Below are positions 37,023 through 45,893 of a DNA stretch of 64,000 bases, one piece after another. Origin of the DNA: Jeotgalicoccus nanhaiensis (GTDB lineage: Bacteria; Bacillota; Bacilli; Staphylococcales; Salinicoccaceae); assembly GCA_004570955.1 (NCBI GenBank), contig SPPL01000007.1:1-64000 (forward strand). Reading direction: 5' to 3'. Numbering within the stretch: the first letter of the stretch is position 1; each line of letters begins with the position of its first letter. The notes beneath the pieces are model-generated. The model had not been told where the DNA came from. It worked only from the letters and a program-made list of their open reading frames with translations, and did no database searches. The translations under genes and the position numbers were made by a program.

Positions 37023-38375
37023 ATGGATATACAGACTTTTTATCAAACGTATTTAAGTGAAAATGAGCTTGTACGGGCAAGTTTGTTCAACTCGGGCAAT
37101 TTTGCGACGAATGATGCACTGATAAAATATAAGGTGGATGAATTGGAGTCACAGTCCGCTTTGCATGAAATGTTCGAGCATCTGTCGATGGCGGAAGCGA
37201 AGCTTTTGAGACGTTTATCGACTGAGACTGCATTTGATAATGTGCACAGGGTGTCGTATCTCCCCGGAAAGTATCCGACACTGATCGACTATCAGTATAT
37301 TCTGGAGGATAATGGCACAGAAGGGGTTATTCATGCGGAAGTGGTCAATGTGCTGAACAGCGCACTGCAGGAAACCGGTATATTTCCCTATACGCCGATG
37401 TCGATTCCTGACAGCGAAACGATTGGGCCGCAGGATGTATCAAAACTGGATAAAATATATAACGGGCCGATTTACTGGCTCTACAATAATTTAACATTTA
37501 AAGATCTCCGCAATGTGATGTCAAAACTGAACATCAAATCAATCGGACAGTATAAAGATGATTATTTAAATGAAGTCATTGCGCATCTCACGGCGCCGGA
37601 ATATCTGCCGGTCGCTCTGAATCATCTCGATGAAGTGGCCTATGCTCAAATCAGAGATAACATTAAAAAAGATTACTCGGTCTATGAAAATCATCCGCGC
37701 TGGCAAACGGCGCTGGAAACCGGTCTCCTCGTTAAAGTGCATCAGGATTATCTCGTTATGCACCGGGATGTGCTTCGCGCGCTTAAAAAAGTGAATTTCA
37801 GCAAAATTGGAAAAGAAGTACAAGCGGAAACGCCCGAGAATTACAATGCTTATCACATTACATGTACGATTAATGGCTGTGAGGAAATTTTCCGGACGAT
37901 TGCTATTCCAACACGCCTGAATTTCCTTGAGCTTGAAATTATTATTTGCGAAGCATTCGGCTGGAATAATATCGGCAGCGGCCAGTTCATAACAGATAAA
38001 AATCTAATCGCGTATGATGAAGCGGGTGCACACAAAAATGCTCTGATGACTGATGTATATTTAATTAATGAATATACTCAGTACCTGTATGATTCTGAGG
38101 ATGATTACGTCGTGGACATTATACTCGATACCGTGACGAATATAACGAAGCCGATTCCGGAAGTTGTGAGCTACGGGGGAGCAGTGCCAATTGAAAATAT
38201 CGGCGGTGTTACTAAACTCATCGAAACTTTAAACATTCTAGAAGATAAAAACCATCCGGACTACGTAAATGTCTACGCCCATGCACGCCAGAAGAACTAC
38301 CGGGAACGCTATCCCGTCAGTGCGGTGAACAAGAAACTCGCACGGCTGTTCAACAGAGGCAATCCAATCACTTAA
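37023..38375 (+). CDS. pRiA4b ORF-3-like domain protein
   Basis: A 450-residue cytoplasmic protein. Residues 1 to about 260 are helical and match the N-terminus of the next gene (MDIQTFYQTYL versus MDLQTFYKTYL). Residues about 275-400 fit the pRiA4b ORF-3-like domain (ITCTINGCEEIFRTIAIP...LEIIICEAFGWN...DDYVVDIIL...PIENIGGV..LIETLN). That domain is common in plasmid and mobile-element proteins, function unclear. It has no membrane or catalytic signature. GGGAGGCAGAC precedes the ATG. Confidence 0.65.
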   Translation: MDIQTFYQTYLSENELVRASLFNSGNFATNDALIKYKVDELESQSALHEMFEHLSMAEAKLLRRLSTETAFDNVHRVSYLPGKYPTLIDYQYILEDNGTEGVIHAEVVNVLNSALQETGIFPYTPMSIPDSETIGPQDVSKLDKIYNGPIYWLYNNLTFKDLRNVMSKLNIKSIGQYKDDYLNEVIAHLTAPEYLPVALNHLDEVAYAQIRDNIKKDYSVYENHPRWQTALETGLLVKVHQDYLVMHRDVLRALKKVNFSKIGKEVQAETPENYNAYHITCTINGCEEIFRTIAIPTRLNFLELEIIICEAFGWNNIGSGQFITDKNLIAYDEAGAHKNALMTDVYLINEYTQYLYDSEDDYVVDIILDTVTNITKPIPEVVSYGGAVPIENIGGVTKLIETLNILEDKNHPDYVNVYAHARQKNYRERYPVSAVNKKLARLFNRGNPIT

Positions 38376-38386
38376 GGAGGATAACG

Positions 38387-39169
38387 ATGGATTTACAAAC
38401 CTTCTACAAAACTTATTTAACGTATTTACATCTGGACAAAGTAGGTGAATCCTTATCCCGGCTCGAGAAGCTGATAGAAGAAAAAATAGAGGAAGCAAGT
38501 TCAGATGACTATTTGACGCTTCTCGGTGACAGTTTAAGAATGGAAGAAATTGAATTGATTAAGCGATATTCAAATGCACTGACCGGGGATAATATTATTA
38601 CTATGCCGTTCAATCCGGATGAGAATCCGTTTTTAATCTATAATCATCATCTGCTGTATATCGGTGACGGTATGGCAGTTATGCATGAGGAAGTAATCGA
38701 CGGTATTTTAAGAAACTTCGGTTCGGTCATTCATCTGGCGCCGCTGCCTGACGGCATCAGTGTATCAAACGTTACTTTAAATAACGCGGAATATACGACG
38801 ACCGTCAATCTGCTGGATTATCCGATTATCGAGTTTTATGAACTGCTTTTAACTGAAGATCATATGAATCTGGTTGCAGAAAATCTGGATCTAGATTTGG
38901 AAGAGTACAGCACGCGGGCTCAGATTATTAATGCGATATCGAAGCGGCTCGTGCACAAATCTTACATTAAAGAAAAACTTAAGATGTTTGAAGACGAAGA
39001 ACTCGCACGTTTTAAAGATAAAATTCGGCGGGGTGAAGTTTTATTTACCGAAGAAGAGGGCAACTGGGATACCTTCCTTGCTACGGGAATTATCATGCCT
39101 TATCTACCGCAGGCAGCGATTCTGCCGCTTGTATTATTTCATTTCTTCAGAGAAGAAATTTTTAATTAA
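38387..39169 (+). CDS. Paralogue of the upstream protein's N-terminal region, hypothetical
   Basis: A 260-residue protein that resembles the first 260 residues of the product of the gene 12 bases upstream (shared MDxQTFYxTYL start, ENPFLIYNHHLLYIGDG versus KYPTLIDYQYILEDNG, and a similar TPEDH..VAENLD..A.II.AI pattern). It lacks the pRiA4b-like domain. The pair looks like a partial gene duplication followed by divergence. AAGGAGGATAACG precedes the ATG. Confidence 0.65.
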   Translation: MDLQTFYKTYLTYLHLDKVGESLSRLEKLIEEKIEEASSDDYLTLLGDSLRMEEIELIKRYSNALTGDNIITMPFNPDENPFLIYNHHLLYIGDGMAVMHEEVIDGILRNFGSVIHLAPLPDGISVSNVTLNNAEYTTTVNLLDYPIIEFYELLLTEDHMNLVAENLDLDLEEYSTRAQIINAISKRLVHKSYIKEKLKMFEDEELARFKDKIRRGEVLFTEEEGNWDTFLATGIIMPYLPQAAILPLVLFHFFREEIFN

Positions 39170-39208
39170 TTCTAAATAGGAATAGGCATAAAACCGGCTT
39201 TGTAATAC

Positions 39209-39239
39209 AGCGGTCTCTCAGAAGAGGGACCGCTTTTTG
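39209..39239 (+). terminator. Intrinsic terminator
   Basis: AGCGGTCTCTC pairs with GAGGGACCGCT (one wobble) around AGAA, then TTTTTG. Confidence 0.85.
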
Positions 39240-39307
39240 CTGTCTGTGTTTATCTTGTTAGAGGTGGGGAATTGATAACAAACAATCATGTAAAGGATGT
39301 GTCTAAT

Positions 39308-40438
39308 TTGCAAGCAGTTACTGTACAGGGAAAAAACAAAGTCAAAGTCAAAAAGATGAAGGCGCCGGAAATCCAGCAGGGTACAGATATGATTATAAAA
39401 GTGACGTCGACCGCAATCTGCGGATCAGACCTTCACTTATACCGCAAAAACATGCCAATTACGAATGATTATATTATCGGTCACGAACCTATGGGAATTG
39501 TTGAGGAAGTCGGTCCCGGAGTGAAGAAAGTTAAAAAAGGAGACCGTGTTGTTATTCCGTTTAACGTAAGCTGCGGACACTGCCACTTCTGTGAGAATCA
39601 GATGGAAAGCCAGTGTGATAACTCCAATCCGCATCAGGATACAGGCGGTTATTTCGGGTTTTCAGAGCAGTTCGGAAACTACCCGGGCGATCAGGCAGAA
39701 TATTTAAGAGTTCCTTACGCTGATTTCACTTCTTTTGTTGTTCCGGAAAGAAGTGAACTGGAAGATGAAAGCGTGCTTTTCTTGTCGGATGTAATGCCGA
39801 CAGCTTACTGGAGTGTTGAAAGCAGCGGTGTTAAAAGCGGAGATACAGTAATTGTATTAGGCTCCGGACCAATCGGACTGATGACACAGAAGTTTGCTTG
39901 GATGAAAGGCGCAAATCGTGTTATCGCTGTCGATAATAATGAGATGAGGCTCGCACACGCTAAGCAGACAAACAATGTAGAGGTATATAACTACAAACAA
40001 TTTGATAACCTCGGCAAACATCTTCATGAAATTACAAAAGGCGGCGCTGAAGTCGTTATCGACTGTGTCGGCATGGACGGTGAAATTACCGGTAAAGACC
40101 GCATCAAGACGCTCGGCGGCCAGGTCGGTACGATTGACCCGATTATTATGGCGACAGATATGGTGAAAAAATTCGGCACCATCCAGCTGACAGGTATATA
40201 CGGTACGCCAGCGACGGGATATCCAATCCACAAGATTTTTACACGCAACGTAACAGTCAAAGCAGGCCAGGCACCGGTGATTCACTATATGCCGGAGCTG
40301 TATAATATGGTGGAACAGGGCAAAGTCGATCCGACGGACATTATTACGCATAACGTGCCTTTAAAACAGGCGGAAAAAATGTACAAGATGTTTAACGACC
40401 GTGCAGACGGTTGTATTAAAGTAGTGATGAAACCGTAA
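39308..40438 (+). CDS. Zinc-dependent alcohol dehydrogenase (glutathione-independent formaldehyde dehydrogenase-like)
   Basis: A zinc-type medium-chain dehydrogenase of 376 residues. The catalytic zinc site is CGSDLH and GHEPMGIVEEVG, the structural zinc cysteines lie in NVSCGHCHFCENQMESQC, and the NAD site is VLGSGPIGLM. The conserved N-terminus (QAVTVQG) favours the TTG at 39308; an upstream in-frame TTG at 39272 with GAGGTGGGG would add 12 residues. Length and the long structural-zinc loop match the class III-like staphylococcal dehydrogenases. Substrate unproven. Confidence 0.8.
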   Translation: MQAVTVQGKNKVKVKKMKAPEIQQGTDMIIKVTSTAICGSDLHLYRKNMPITNDYIIGHEPMGIVEEVGPGVKKVKKGDRVVIPFNVSCGHCHFCENQMESQCDNSNPHQDTGGYFGFSEQFGNYPGDQAEYLRVPYADFTSFVVPERSELEDESVLFLSDVMPTAYWSVESSGVKSGDTVIVLGSGPIGLMTQKFAWMKGANRVIAVDNNEMRLAHAKQTNNVEVYNYKQFDNLGKHLHEITKGGAEVVIDCVGMDGEITGKDRIKTLGGQVGTIDPIIMATDMVKKFGTIQLTGIYGTPATGYPIHKIFTRNVTVKAGQAPVIHYMPELYNMVEQGKVDPTDIITHNVPLKQAEKMYKMFNDRADGCIKVVMKP

Positions 40439-40451
40439 ATTTGAGCTCGCG

Positions 40452-40650
40452 GCGGCACAGAAAGTGTGGGTGCGCGCCACCGAGAAACCACGGCGGCACG
40501 GAAAGTATGATTGTGTGCCACCGAGAAACCACGGTGGCACAGAAAGTGTGGGTGCGTGCCACCGAGAAACCACGGTGGCACAGAAAGTGTGGGTGCGTGC
40601 CACCGAGAAACCACGGCGGCACAGAAAGTATGATCGCGTGCCACCGTGCT
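40452..40650. repeat. Tandem repeat array, five units of exactly 41 bp
   Basis: Units start at 40452, 40493, 40534, 40575 and 40616 (G[CT]GGCACAGAAAGTGTGGGT...). Each has a GTGCCACC segment complementary to the unit start GGTGGCAC, so the array can fold as hairpins in two registers. The fifth unit ends at GTGCCACC before a terminator. All reading frames across it are open but are repeat artefacts. Confidence 0.9.
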
Positions 40651-40663
40651 TCTTTAAATTCAA

Positions 40664-40698
40664 AAAAATGCTGATTCCGTAATGGAGTCAGCATTTTT
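40664..40698. terminator. Bidirectional terminator
   Basis: AAAAATGCTGA pairs with TCAGCATTTTT. It lies between the repeat array and the stop of the convergent ppk2 gene. Confidence 0.8.
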
Positions 40699-40699
40699 C

Positions 40700-41539
40700 T
40701 TATTCATTCTCGAGTTTCTTAATATATTCATCCAGCTTCTTCTTATCTTCTCCGGAGATTTTCGGGAACCGGGGGTTGATATCTTCCAGTGTATGAATCA
40801 TCGCTTCTGTTATAATCCTGCGCGTATGCCATTCGTCATCTGCCGGAAGAATATACCACGGACTGTGTTCTGTAGAAGTATTGTTCAGCATATCTTCAAA
40901 AACTTCCTGATATTCCTCCCATTTTTCGCGGTCATCGATATCCGAAAATGAAAACTCCCAATGCTTATCGGGGTTTTTCATCCGCTTTAAAAAGCGTTCT
41001 TTCTGCTCATCTTTCGACATATTAAAGAAAAATTTGACGACTGAAAATCCATTTTCAGATAAATATTGCTCATAATTATTAATCTGGCGGTAGCGTCTCT
41101 GAATCTCGGCATCGTCATCATCTTCCAATAAATCATGAATGCGGGTAGCAATCACATCTTCGTAGTGGGACCGGTTTAAAATCGCAATCTGCCCGCGTTC
41201 TGGCTCACCGTCGTGAAGCCTCCACAAGTAATCATGCTTCTGCTCGGTTTCACTCGGCTTGCCGTAAGTAGTCACCTTAAGCCCCTGGGCGTTTAAATTT
41301 GAAAAAATATAGGAAATTGCTTCATCTTTCCCCGCGGCATCAATCGCCTGAAGGACAACCATAATACCATTTTTTCCTTCGGCATGCAGTTTCAGGTGAA
41401 GTTCTTTCAGTTTCTCCACCAGCGGAGGAATAATATTTTGTTCTATATAATCGTTCTCTTCCTTTTTTCCGTCGGAACATTGATGATCTTTTAATTTTAT
41501 ATTGGCATTGTGATGTACTTTATAATCAAATAAATTCAT
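40700..41539 (-). CDS. ppk2: Polyphosphate kinase 2 family protein
   Basis: A 279-residue PPK2-fold phosphotransferase that uses polyphosphate to phosphorylate nucleotides (NDP or NMP). Walker A is VLQAIDAAGKDEAI (about residue 70), Walker B/lid segments are RGQIAILNRSHYEDV and the C-terminal part is the family's typical WYILPADDEWHTRRII. AAAGAGGAGTGTG precedes the ATG. It is monocistronic. The precise substrate class (NMP or NDP) is not decided here. Confidence 0.85.
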   Translation of the reverse strand: MNLFDYKVHHNANIKLKDHQCSDGKKEENDYIEQNIIPPLVEKLKELHLKLHAEGKNGIMVVLQAIDAAGKDEAISYIFSNLNAQGLKVTTYGKPSETEQKHDYLWRLHDGEPERGQIAILNRSHYEDVIATRIHDLLEDDDDAEIQRRYRQINNYEQYLSENGFSVVKFFFNMSKDEQKERFLKRMKNPDKHWEFSFSDIDDREKWEEYQEVFEDMLNNTSTEHSPWYILPADDEWHTRRIITEAMIHTLEDINPRFPKISGEDKKKLDEYIKKLENE

Positions 41540-41599
41540 CGGTCACACTCCTCTTTTAGTGTATGACCTGATATACCCGTTTAAAATCGGGGGAAACCT

Positions 41600-41667
41600 G
41601 TTTACTCGGTCAAAGAAGCGAGTTCTTTGTCCTGGCAGAACGTTTACTCGGTCAAAGAAGCGAGTTC
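41600..41667. repeat. Two-copy 26-bp direct repeat, 42 bp apart
   Basis: GTTTACTCGGTCAAAGAAGC plus GAGTTC occurs at about 41600-41625 and again at 41642-41667. Each copy has ACTCG...CGAGT arms. It lies between ppk2 and the TDT transporter gene. Confidence 0.75.
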
Positions 41668-41683
41668 ATCACCATCACCTAAT

Positions 41684-42706
41684 TCAATTCCGCAGCCTTT
41701 TCCCGTGATGACTTATTAAGCCGGCCATAATCAGCAGCCAGACAAGTACCGCTGCAAAAATAGTCACATGCGGAATAATCATTAAAAATTCGAGCTCCAA
41801 TGCCATCGACAAATTCGTCGTGCCGACTGTATACATCGCAATCGGGAACGCCATGCCCCACAATTCAGGAGTATAGGACAGGGGATAGCGGTTTACTATA
41901 TGACGCCATACACCAAGTATAATTAACAGAGGAATCCACCAGGTGCCAAGTGCCCAAAAGAACAGTGTAAATCCTTTAATGAAGATTTCCAGTTCCGGAA
42001 CGATGCCTGAACCGTTAAGAACAAGAACAGAACCGGCGAGCGTTGTAATCGCAAGCGCACCCATACTGATCCAGTAGGGCGGGGTTAACGACATTACTTC
42101 GATTTTTAAAAACATCAGGCGATAAAAAATAAATGCGATGATATTTAAATATAAAGCACAGCCTAAAAGAAAGAGGCATAACGAGATAAAAATCATCACT
42201 TCAGCGAAATCAGTACTATTTGCCGCCAGGGTGCCAAGCACGGCAAGTGACTGTGTAGATACGACGACGAGGAGCCAGCCGCCGTTTACCGATTCATCAA
42301 TCAGCGGTTTTACTCTTTTAATAATGATTAAAGTGAAAAATGTATACATCAATATTATCCAGATTATAAAAGCCGCAAGCCAGAATATAAAACCTGTCTC
42401 AGTCATATTTTTTATAATGACGAACTGGCTGCCTAAAACGCCTGAAGCGGCGATTAAAGTGAAAAATCCCGGCCCTTTACCGTTATCATTTAGATCTTTC
42501 ATAAAATCAAGGGTATTCAACAGTAATCTTAAACCGTTCAATACGAGCAGCAGCACGAATATAAAAACATTAAAATACATAAGCAGTTCTGCTGCGAATA
42601 AAATATCCAAATACCATAAGGATAATGATAAAGCGCCGGTCGCCATTACCATTGCAAAATAGCCGGGGTATAAATGGCGGGACTGGCGCTGTAAAAATTC
42701 AATCAT
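41684..42706 (-). CDS. TDT family transporter (C4-dicarboxylate/malic acid or tellurite-resistance type)
   Basis: A membrane protein of 340 residues with about ten transmembrane helices. Near the N-terminus YPGYFAMVMATGALSL matches the conserved TDT segment (LYPGYF..VMATG). The family includes malate exporters, plant SLAC1-like channels and TehA. The in-frame TTG at 42772 would add 22 residues and overlap the upstream gene; ATG 42706 matches the family better, though its ribosome-binding site is weak. Substrate not predictable. Confidence 0.75.
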   Translation of the reverse strand: MIEFLQRQSRHLYPGYFAMVMATGALSLSLWYLDILFAAELLMYFNVFIFVLLLVLNGLRLLLNTLDFMKDLNDNGKGPGFFTLIAASGVLGSQFVIIKNMTETGFIFWLAAFIIWIILMYTFFTLIIIKRVKPLIDESVNGGWLLVVVSTQSLAVLGTLAANSTDFAEVMIFISLCLFLLGCALYLNIIAFIFYRLMFLKIEVMSLTPPYWISMGALAITTLAGSVLVLNGSGIVPELEIFIKGFTLFFWALGTWWIPLLIILGVWRHIVNRYPLSYTPELWGMAFPIAMYTVGTTNLSMALELEFLMIIPHVTIFAAVLVWLLIMAGLISHHGKRLRN

Positions 42707-42752
42707 GTTTTTCACGCTTTCTTCATAGTAAATAAAATCAATTCCATCGGAA

Positions 42753-43031
42753 TTATTCTTCGGTTTTCCCAAGCTGACGCTCTCGGGTTTCCTGAATCAG
42801 CCATGGGCTGTCTTTTTCCGCTTCCAGCCGTCTGTTATCTTCTTTAATCCTATCAAGGACAGTTCTCATCTCTTCATTTTCCAGCAGATAATTCTCCTGT
42901 TTCAGCCGCTGGAGTTCAATTTCTTTATCGATATGCTTTAATTTAAGTTTTTCCATATCTTTACGATGGTTAAAATAATTATTAATTACTCCGGCAGAAA
43001 TACCGGCGAGTATAATAATGAGTAGCCACAT
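42753..43031 (-). CDS. Small membrane-anchored coiled-coil protein
   Basis: A 92-residue protein with one N-terminal transmembrane helix (about residues 1-16, MWLLIIILAGISAGVI) and a long coiled coil (about 22-75, KLKLKHIDKEIELQRLKQEN). The layout recalls PspB-like proteins, but this is only architectural. TTAGGAGGAAAAAC precedes the ATG. It is the first gene of a pair with the TDT transporter gene. Function unknown. Confidence 0.7.
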   Translation of the reverse strand: MWLLIIILAGISAGVINNYFNHRKDMEKLKLKHIDKEIELQRLKQENYLLENEEMRTVLDRIKEDNRRLEAEKDSPWLIQETRERQLGKTEE

Positions 43032-43184
43032 AGTTTTTCCTCCTAAAGGAAATTATTTGTTATTGGTTATATGTGTGTAATGAATAAACGTTTTCTCTTA
43101 GTTTAAATTATACATCATCTTTTGCAGGAGATACATTACGGAATAAACGGGAAGAGAGGCTGCTGTTTTTTCTATCTCTTAAAA

Positions 43185-43219
43185 CAAAAAACAGGCAAAT
43201 CCTCTCGGATTCACCTGTC
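43185..43219 (-). terminator. Intrinsic terminator after the ornithine cyclodeaminase-like gene (minus strand)
   Basis: On the minus strand ACAGGTGAATCC pairs with GGATTTGCCTGT (two wobbles) around GAGA, followed by TTTTTTG. Confidence 0.85.
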
Positions 43220-43233
43220 CTATTATAGATTTG

Positions 43234-44184
43234 TTAAGCAAACATCTTCATAACGCCACCTGCCACTGCTAAATCAAAGTAGCCTGCGCCGACGCATTTA
43301 TAAATCGTGATGTCTGTATCGTTTTGGCGCAAATAGCCCTGGTCGTATATTTCAGCGAGTGTACCTTTGATGTCATCCCAGCTGATTATTCCGGCTTCCA
43401 CCGCATCAATCAGTTCTCCGGCTTCGTCTTTCACACCGTCCATGTCATCGACATAAATATGATCGGCACGTTTAATTGCGGTGCGGTCCATTTCTTTCAT
43501 TTCATGGGTGAATGACCCCACACCGTTAACGTGAGTGCCTTCTTTAAGAAGTTCACCATTATACACCGGAGTCTTGCTCTGCGTGGCACAGTTGATAATA
43601 TCGCTCTGTTCAACGAGTGCATCCACGTCCGTCATCACTTCGATATCAGCCCAGATACCGAATGTTTCGAGCCGTTCCTTAAACTGCTCAGCTTTTTCCG
43701 GTGTACGGTTATAGAGATAAATTCTCTGGATATCGCGGACTTCCACAACACCTAATACCTGTTCGAAGGCCATATTGCCCGTCCCGATTACACCGAGTGT
43801 TCTGGCATCTTCACGTGCCAGTTTATCAGTGGCGATGGCTGTCATCGCGCCGGTGCGGAGTCTCGTTAAATACGATGCGTCCATCGTCGCCTTGTGGGCG
43901 CCGTCTGTCAGGTCTGTTACTAAAATATTCCCCTGCGTCGTCGGCAGGTTTTTATTGTTAGGAAAAATAGACACTGTCTTAATTATCGATACCTGCTGAG
44001 TTAAGCTGATGCACGGCATGTAAAGCATCGAGCTGTCTTCTCCTGCAGGCAATACGGTACGAATGGATTCCACAATATTGTCTTCGTTATAATCTTTTAA
44101 AATCGCGTTGACGTCTTTGATTGCATGGCTGATTTTATATTTCTCTTCTATTTCTTTGTCTGTCAATGTAATCAATGTATTCAC
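43234..44184 (-). CDS. Ornithine cyclodeaminase/mu-crystallin family protein
   Basis: A 316-residue NAD(P)-binding protein of the OCD family. It has the Rossmann motif GVIGTGNMAFEQV near residue 134 and SYLTRLRTGAMTA. The family includes ornithine cyclodeaminase, alanine dehydrogenase and 2,3-diaminopropionate synthase-like enzymes, so the product is uncertain. The start is GTG 44184; TTG 44175 is an alternative since the GGAG abuts the GTG. It lies 12 bases after the MHS transporter gene, so transporter and enzyme act on related substrates. Confidence 0.75.
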   Translation of the reverse strand: MNTLITLTDKEIEEKYKISHAIKDVNAILKDYNEDNIVESIRTVLPAGEDSSMLYMPCISLTQQVSIIKTVSIFPNNKNLPTTQGNILVTDLTDGAHKATMDASYLTRLRTGAMTAIATDKLAREDARTLGVIGTGNMAFEQVLGVVEVRDIQRIYLYNRTPEKAEQFKERLETFGIWADIEVMTDVDALVEQSDIINCATQSKTPVYNGELLKEGTHVNGVGSFTHEMKEMDRTAIKRADHIYVDDMDGVKDEAGELIDAVEAGIISWDDIKGTLAEIYDQGYLRQNDTDITIYKCVGAGYFDLAVAGGVMKMFA

Positions 44185-44195
44185 TCCATCTATTA

Positions 44196-45524
44196 TTATT
44201 CGGCGTTCATTAATTTTTCTTCGCTGATTAATCTATCCTCTTTATCCTGCGCCGTTTCTCCCTGCAGTGCAAATACCGCAATCAGCGAAACGACGGCTGT
44301 CATAATGATGTAAAGCGATACCGGTATACTTGAGCCGTCAAACTGATTCATCAGAAATTCCGCAATCAGCGGCGCAGATCCTCCAGCCACTGCGGCACCA
44401 ATCTGATAACCGAGTGTTACACCAGTATAACGTACTTCCTTGCTGAATGACTCGGAGAACATCGTACCGAGAATCGCTGTAATCGGCGGCCAGATTACAA
44501 CCAGTCCGATAAAGGTTGCTAAAATAACGAGTATCGGTTCATGTGTATTGACGATAAAAAAGTACGGAAACGCATAAAGCAGCATCGCCGCCGCGCCGAT
44601 CAGAAACATTTTTCTCCGGCCGACTCTGTCCGACAGACTGCCCATTACGGGAATCATAATCGTTGTGAGCACGGATACCGCCATAATCGACAGCATCATA
44701 AACTCAAATGATACATCGAGACTTGCGACCCCGTAACCGACAATGAAGGTCGTAAAGATATAGAACGGGCCGGTTTCAACAAATTTCGCCCCGGTCGTAA
44801 TAAGCACTTCTTTCGGGTGTTTCTTAAATATTTCAATGATAGGCAGTCTTCTGACTTCATTTTTCTCTGCAGCTTCTTTCTGCATGGCCACAAAGGCGGG
44901 TGTTTCGTCGAGCCCTTTACGGATTAGCAGTCCGACAATAACGAGCAGCAGACTGAAGATAAATGGAATCCTCCACCCCCATGCGAGGAACATCTCTTCA
45001 GGCATAATCCAGGTCAGTAAAAAGAAAAAGCCGTAAGCAAGCACAAGGCCGATAGGAATTCCCATCTGCGGGAAACTGCCGAACAGCCCGCGCTGGTTTT
45101 TCGGCGCGTATTCGGTGGCGAGCAGAAGGGCGCCGCCCCATTCGCCGCCGATGCCGAGGCCCTGAATCAATCTGAACAGGAGTAAAAGAAGCGGTGCGGC
45201 AACACCGATTTGAGCATATGTAGGCAGTAAGCCGATACCCGCTGTGGCGAGCCCCATGAGGCTGAGTGTAATAATTAATGTTTTCTTCCGTCCCACTCTG
45301 TCACCGATATGTGCAAAGATGACTCCCCCTAAAGGACGGATAAAGAATGATAAAGCAAGCCCGAAGTAGGCAAGTATAGTCGACAGAAATGCATCGTCGG
45401 TCACAAAGAACTGCGTATTAAAGATGATGCTCGCAACCGCTGCGTACAGGAAAAAGTCGAACCATTCAATTGATGAACCGATTAAACTTGCTGATAATAC
45501 TTTTCTTCTCAATTTTCTATCCAT
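44196..45524 (-). CDS. MHS family MFS transporter (metabolite:H+ symporter)
   Basis: A 442-residue major facilitator with twelve transmembrane helices. The N-terminus SLIGSSIEWFDFFLYA and the loop HIGDRVGRKKTLI are typical of the MHS group (ProP, shikimate, citrate, alpha-ketoglutarate carriers). The second half repeats LSDRVGRRKMF. The start at ATG 45524 follows AAGGGGAGG; an upstream ATG at 45560 is not supported. It is operonic with the ornithine cyclodeaminase-like gene. Substrate unknown. Confidence 0.8.
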   Translation of the reverse strand: MDRKLRRKVLSASLIGSSIEWFDFFLYAAVASIIFNTQFFVTDDAFLSTILAYFGLALSFFIRPLGGVIFAHIGDRVGRKKTLIITLSLMGLATAGIGLLPTYAQIGVAAPLLLLLFRLIQGLGIGGEWGGALLLATEYAPKNQRGLFGSFPQMGIPIGLVLAYGFFFLLTWIMPEEMFLAWGWRIPFIFSLLLVIVGLLIRKGLDETPAFVAMQKEAAEKNEVRRLPIIEIFKKHPKEVLITTGAKFVETGPFYIFTTFIVGYGVASLDVSFEFMMLSIMAVSVLTTIMIPVMGSLSDRVGRRKMFLIGAAAMLLYAFPYFFIVNTHEPILVILATFIGLVVIWPPITAILGTMFSESFSKEVRYTGVTLGYQIGAAVAGGSAPLIAEFLMNQFDGSSIPVSLYIIMTAVVSLIAVFALQGETAQDKEDRLISEEKLMNAE

Positions 45525-45685
45525 AGTAAACCTCCCCTTTGTATGGCTATAGATTAGCACAGATTAAAATTCATGCCTATAAAAATTATAATATTCAGGC
45601 ATTAATAGAAAATGGATCTGATTATCTCAGTATTAAGTTGATTTTTAATACGGGATGACGTAAGCTGTATAAGTAAACAAATTAC

Positions 45686-45757
45686 GATTCCGTAGCTCAG
45701 CGGGAGAGCGCTTCGTTGACATCGAAGAGGTCGGTGGTTCAATCCCACTCGGAATCA
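45686..45757 (+). tRNA. tRNA-Val (anticodon GAC)
   Basis: The acceptor stem GATTCCG pairs with CGGAATC. D arm GCTCAGCGGGAGAGC, anticodon stem CTTCG/CGAAG with loop TTGACAT (anticodon GAC), and T arm with TTCAATC loop. The discriminator base is A at 45757 and CCA is not encoded. A terminator follows 16 bases later. Confidence 0.95.
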
Positions 45758-45772
45758 TTAATTGTAAAAATG

Positions 45773-45805
45773 CTGTATGATGTGCCCGCATCATGCAGTT
45801 TTTTT
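45773..45805 (+). terminator. Intrinsic terminator after tRNA-Val
   Basis: CTGTATGATG pairs with CATCATGCAG around a GC-rich loop, then TTTTTTT. Confidence 0.85.
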
Positions 45806-45893
45806 GTATTCAATATTATGAACGATTATGCTTAACTGGATAGAGAAACGGGTATTTGAGAGCAAAAGTGTATACATAAAGGTCGTGATAATT

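Noticed and set aside
36661-37080. Minus-strand frame of 69 codons at 36871-37080 and other short frames in the gap before 37023
   Set aside because: They overlap the repeat array or the real gene start, with no ribosome-binding site and no recognisable protein pattern.
40452-40650. Possible CRISPR array
   Set aside because: The units are continuous near-identical copies with no unique spacers, and no cas genes are near.
40285-40694. Open frames on both strands across the 41-bp array (about 72 to 119 codons)
   Set aside because: They consist of repeated translations of the same unit in shifting frames, with no ribosome-binding sites; a product of the array, not genes.
45572-45602. ATGCCT...AGGCAT inverted repeat upstream of the MHS transporter gene
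   Set aside because: Six-base arms 18 bases apart in AT-rich DNA; too weak to call an operator.
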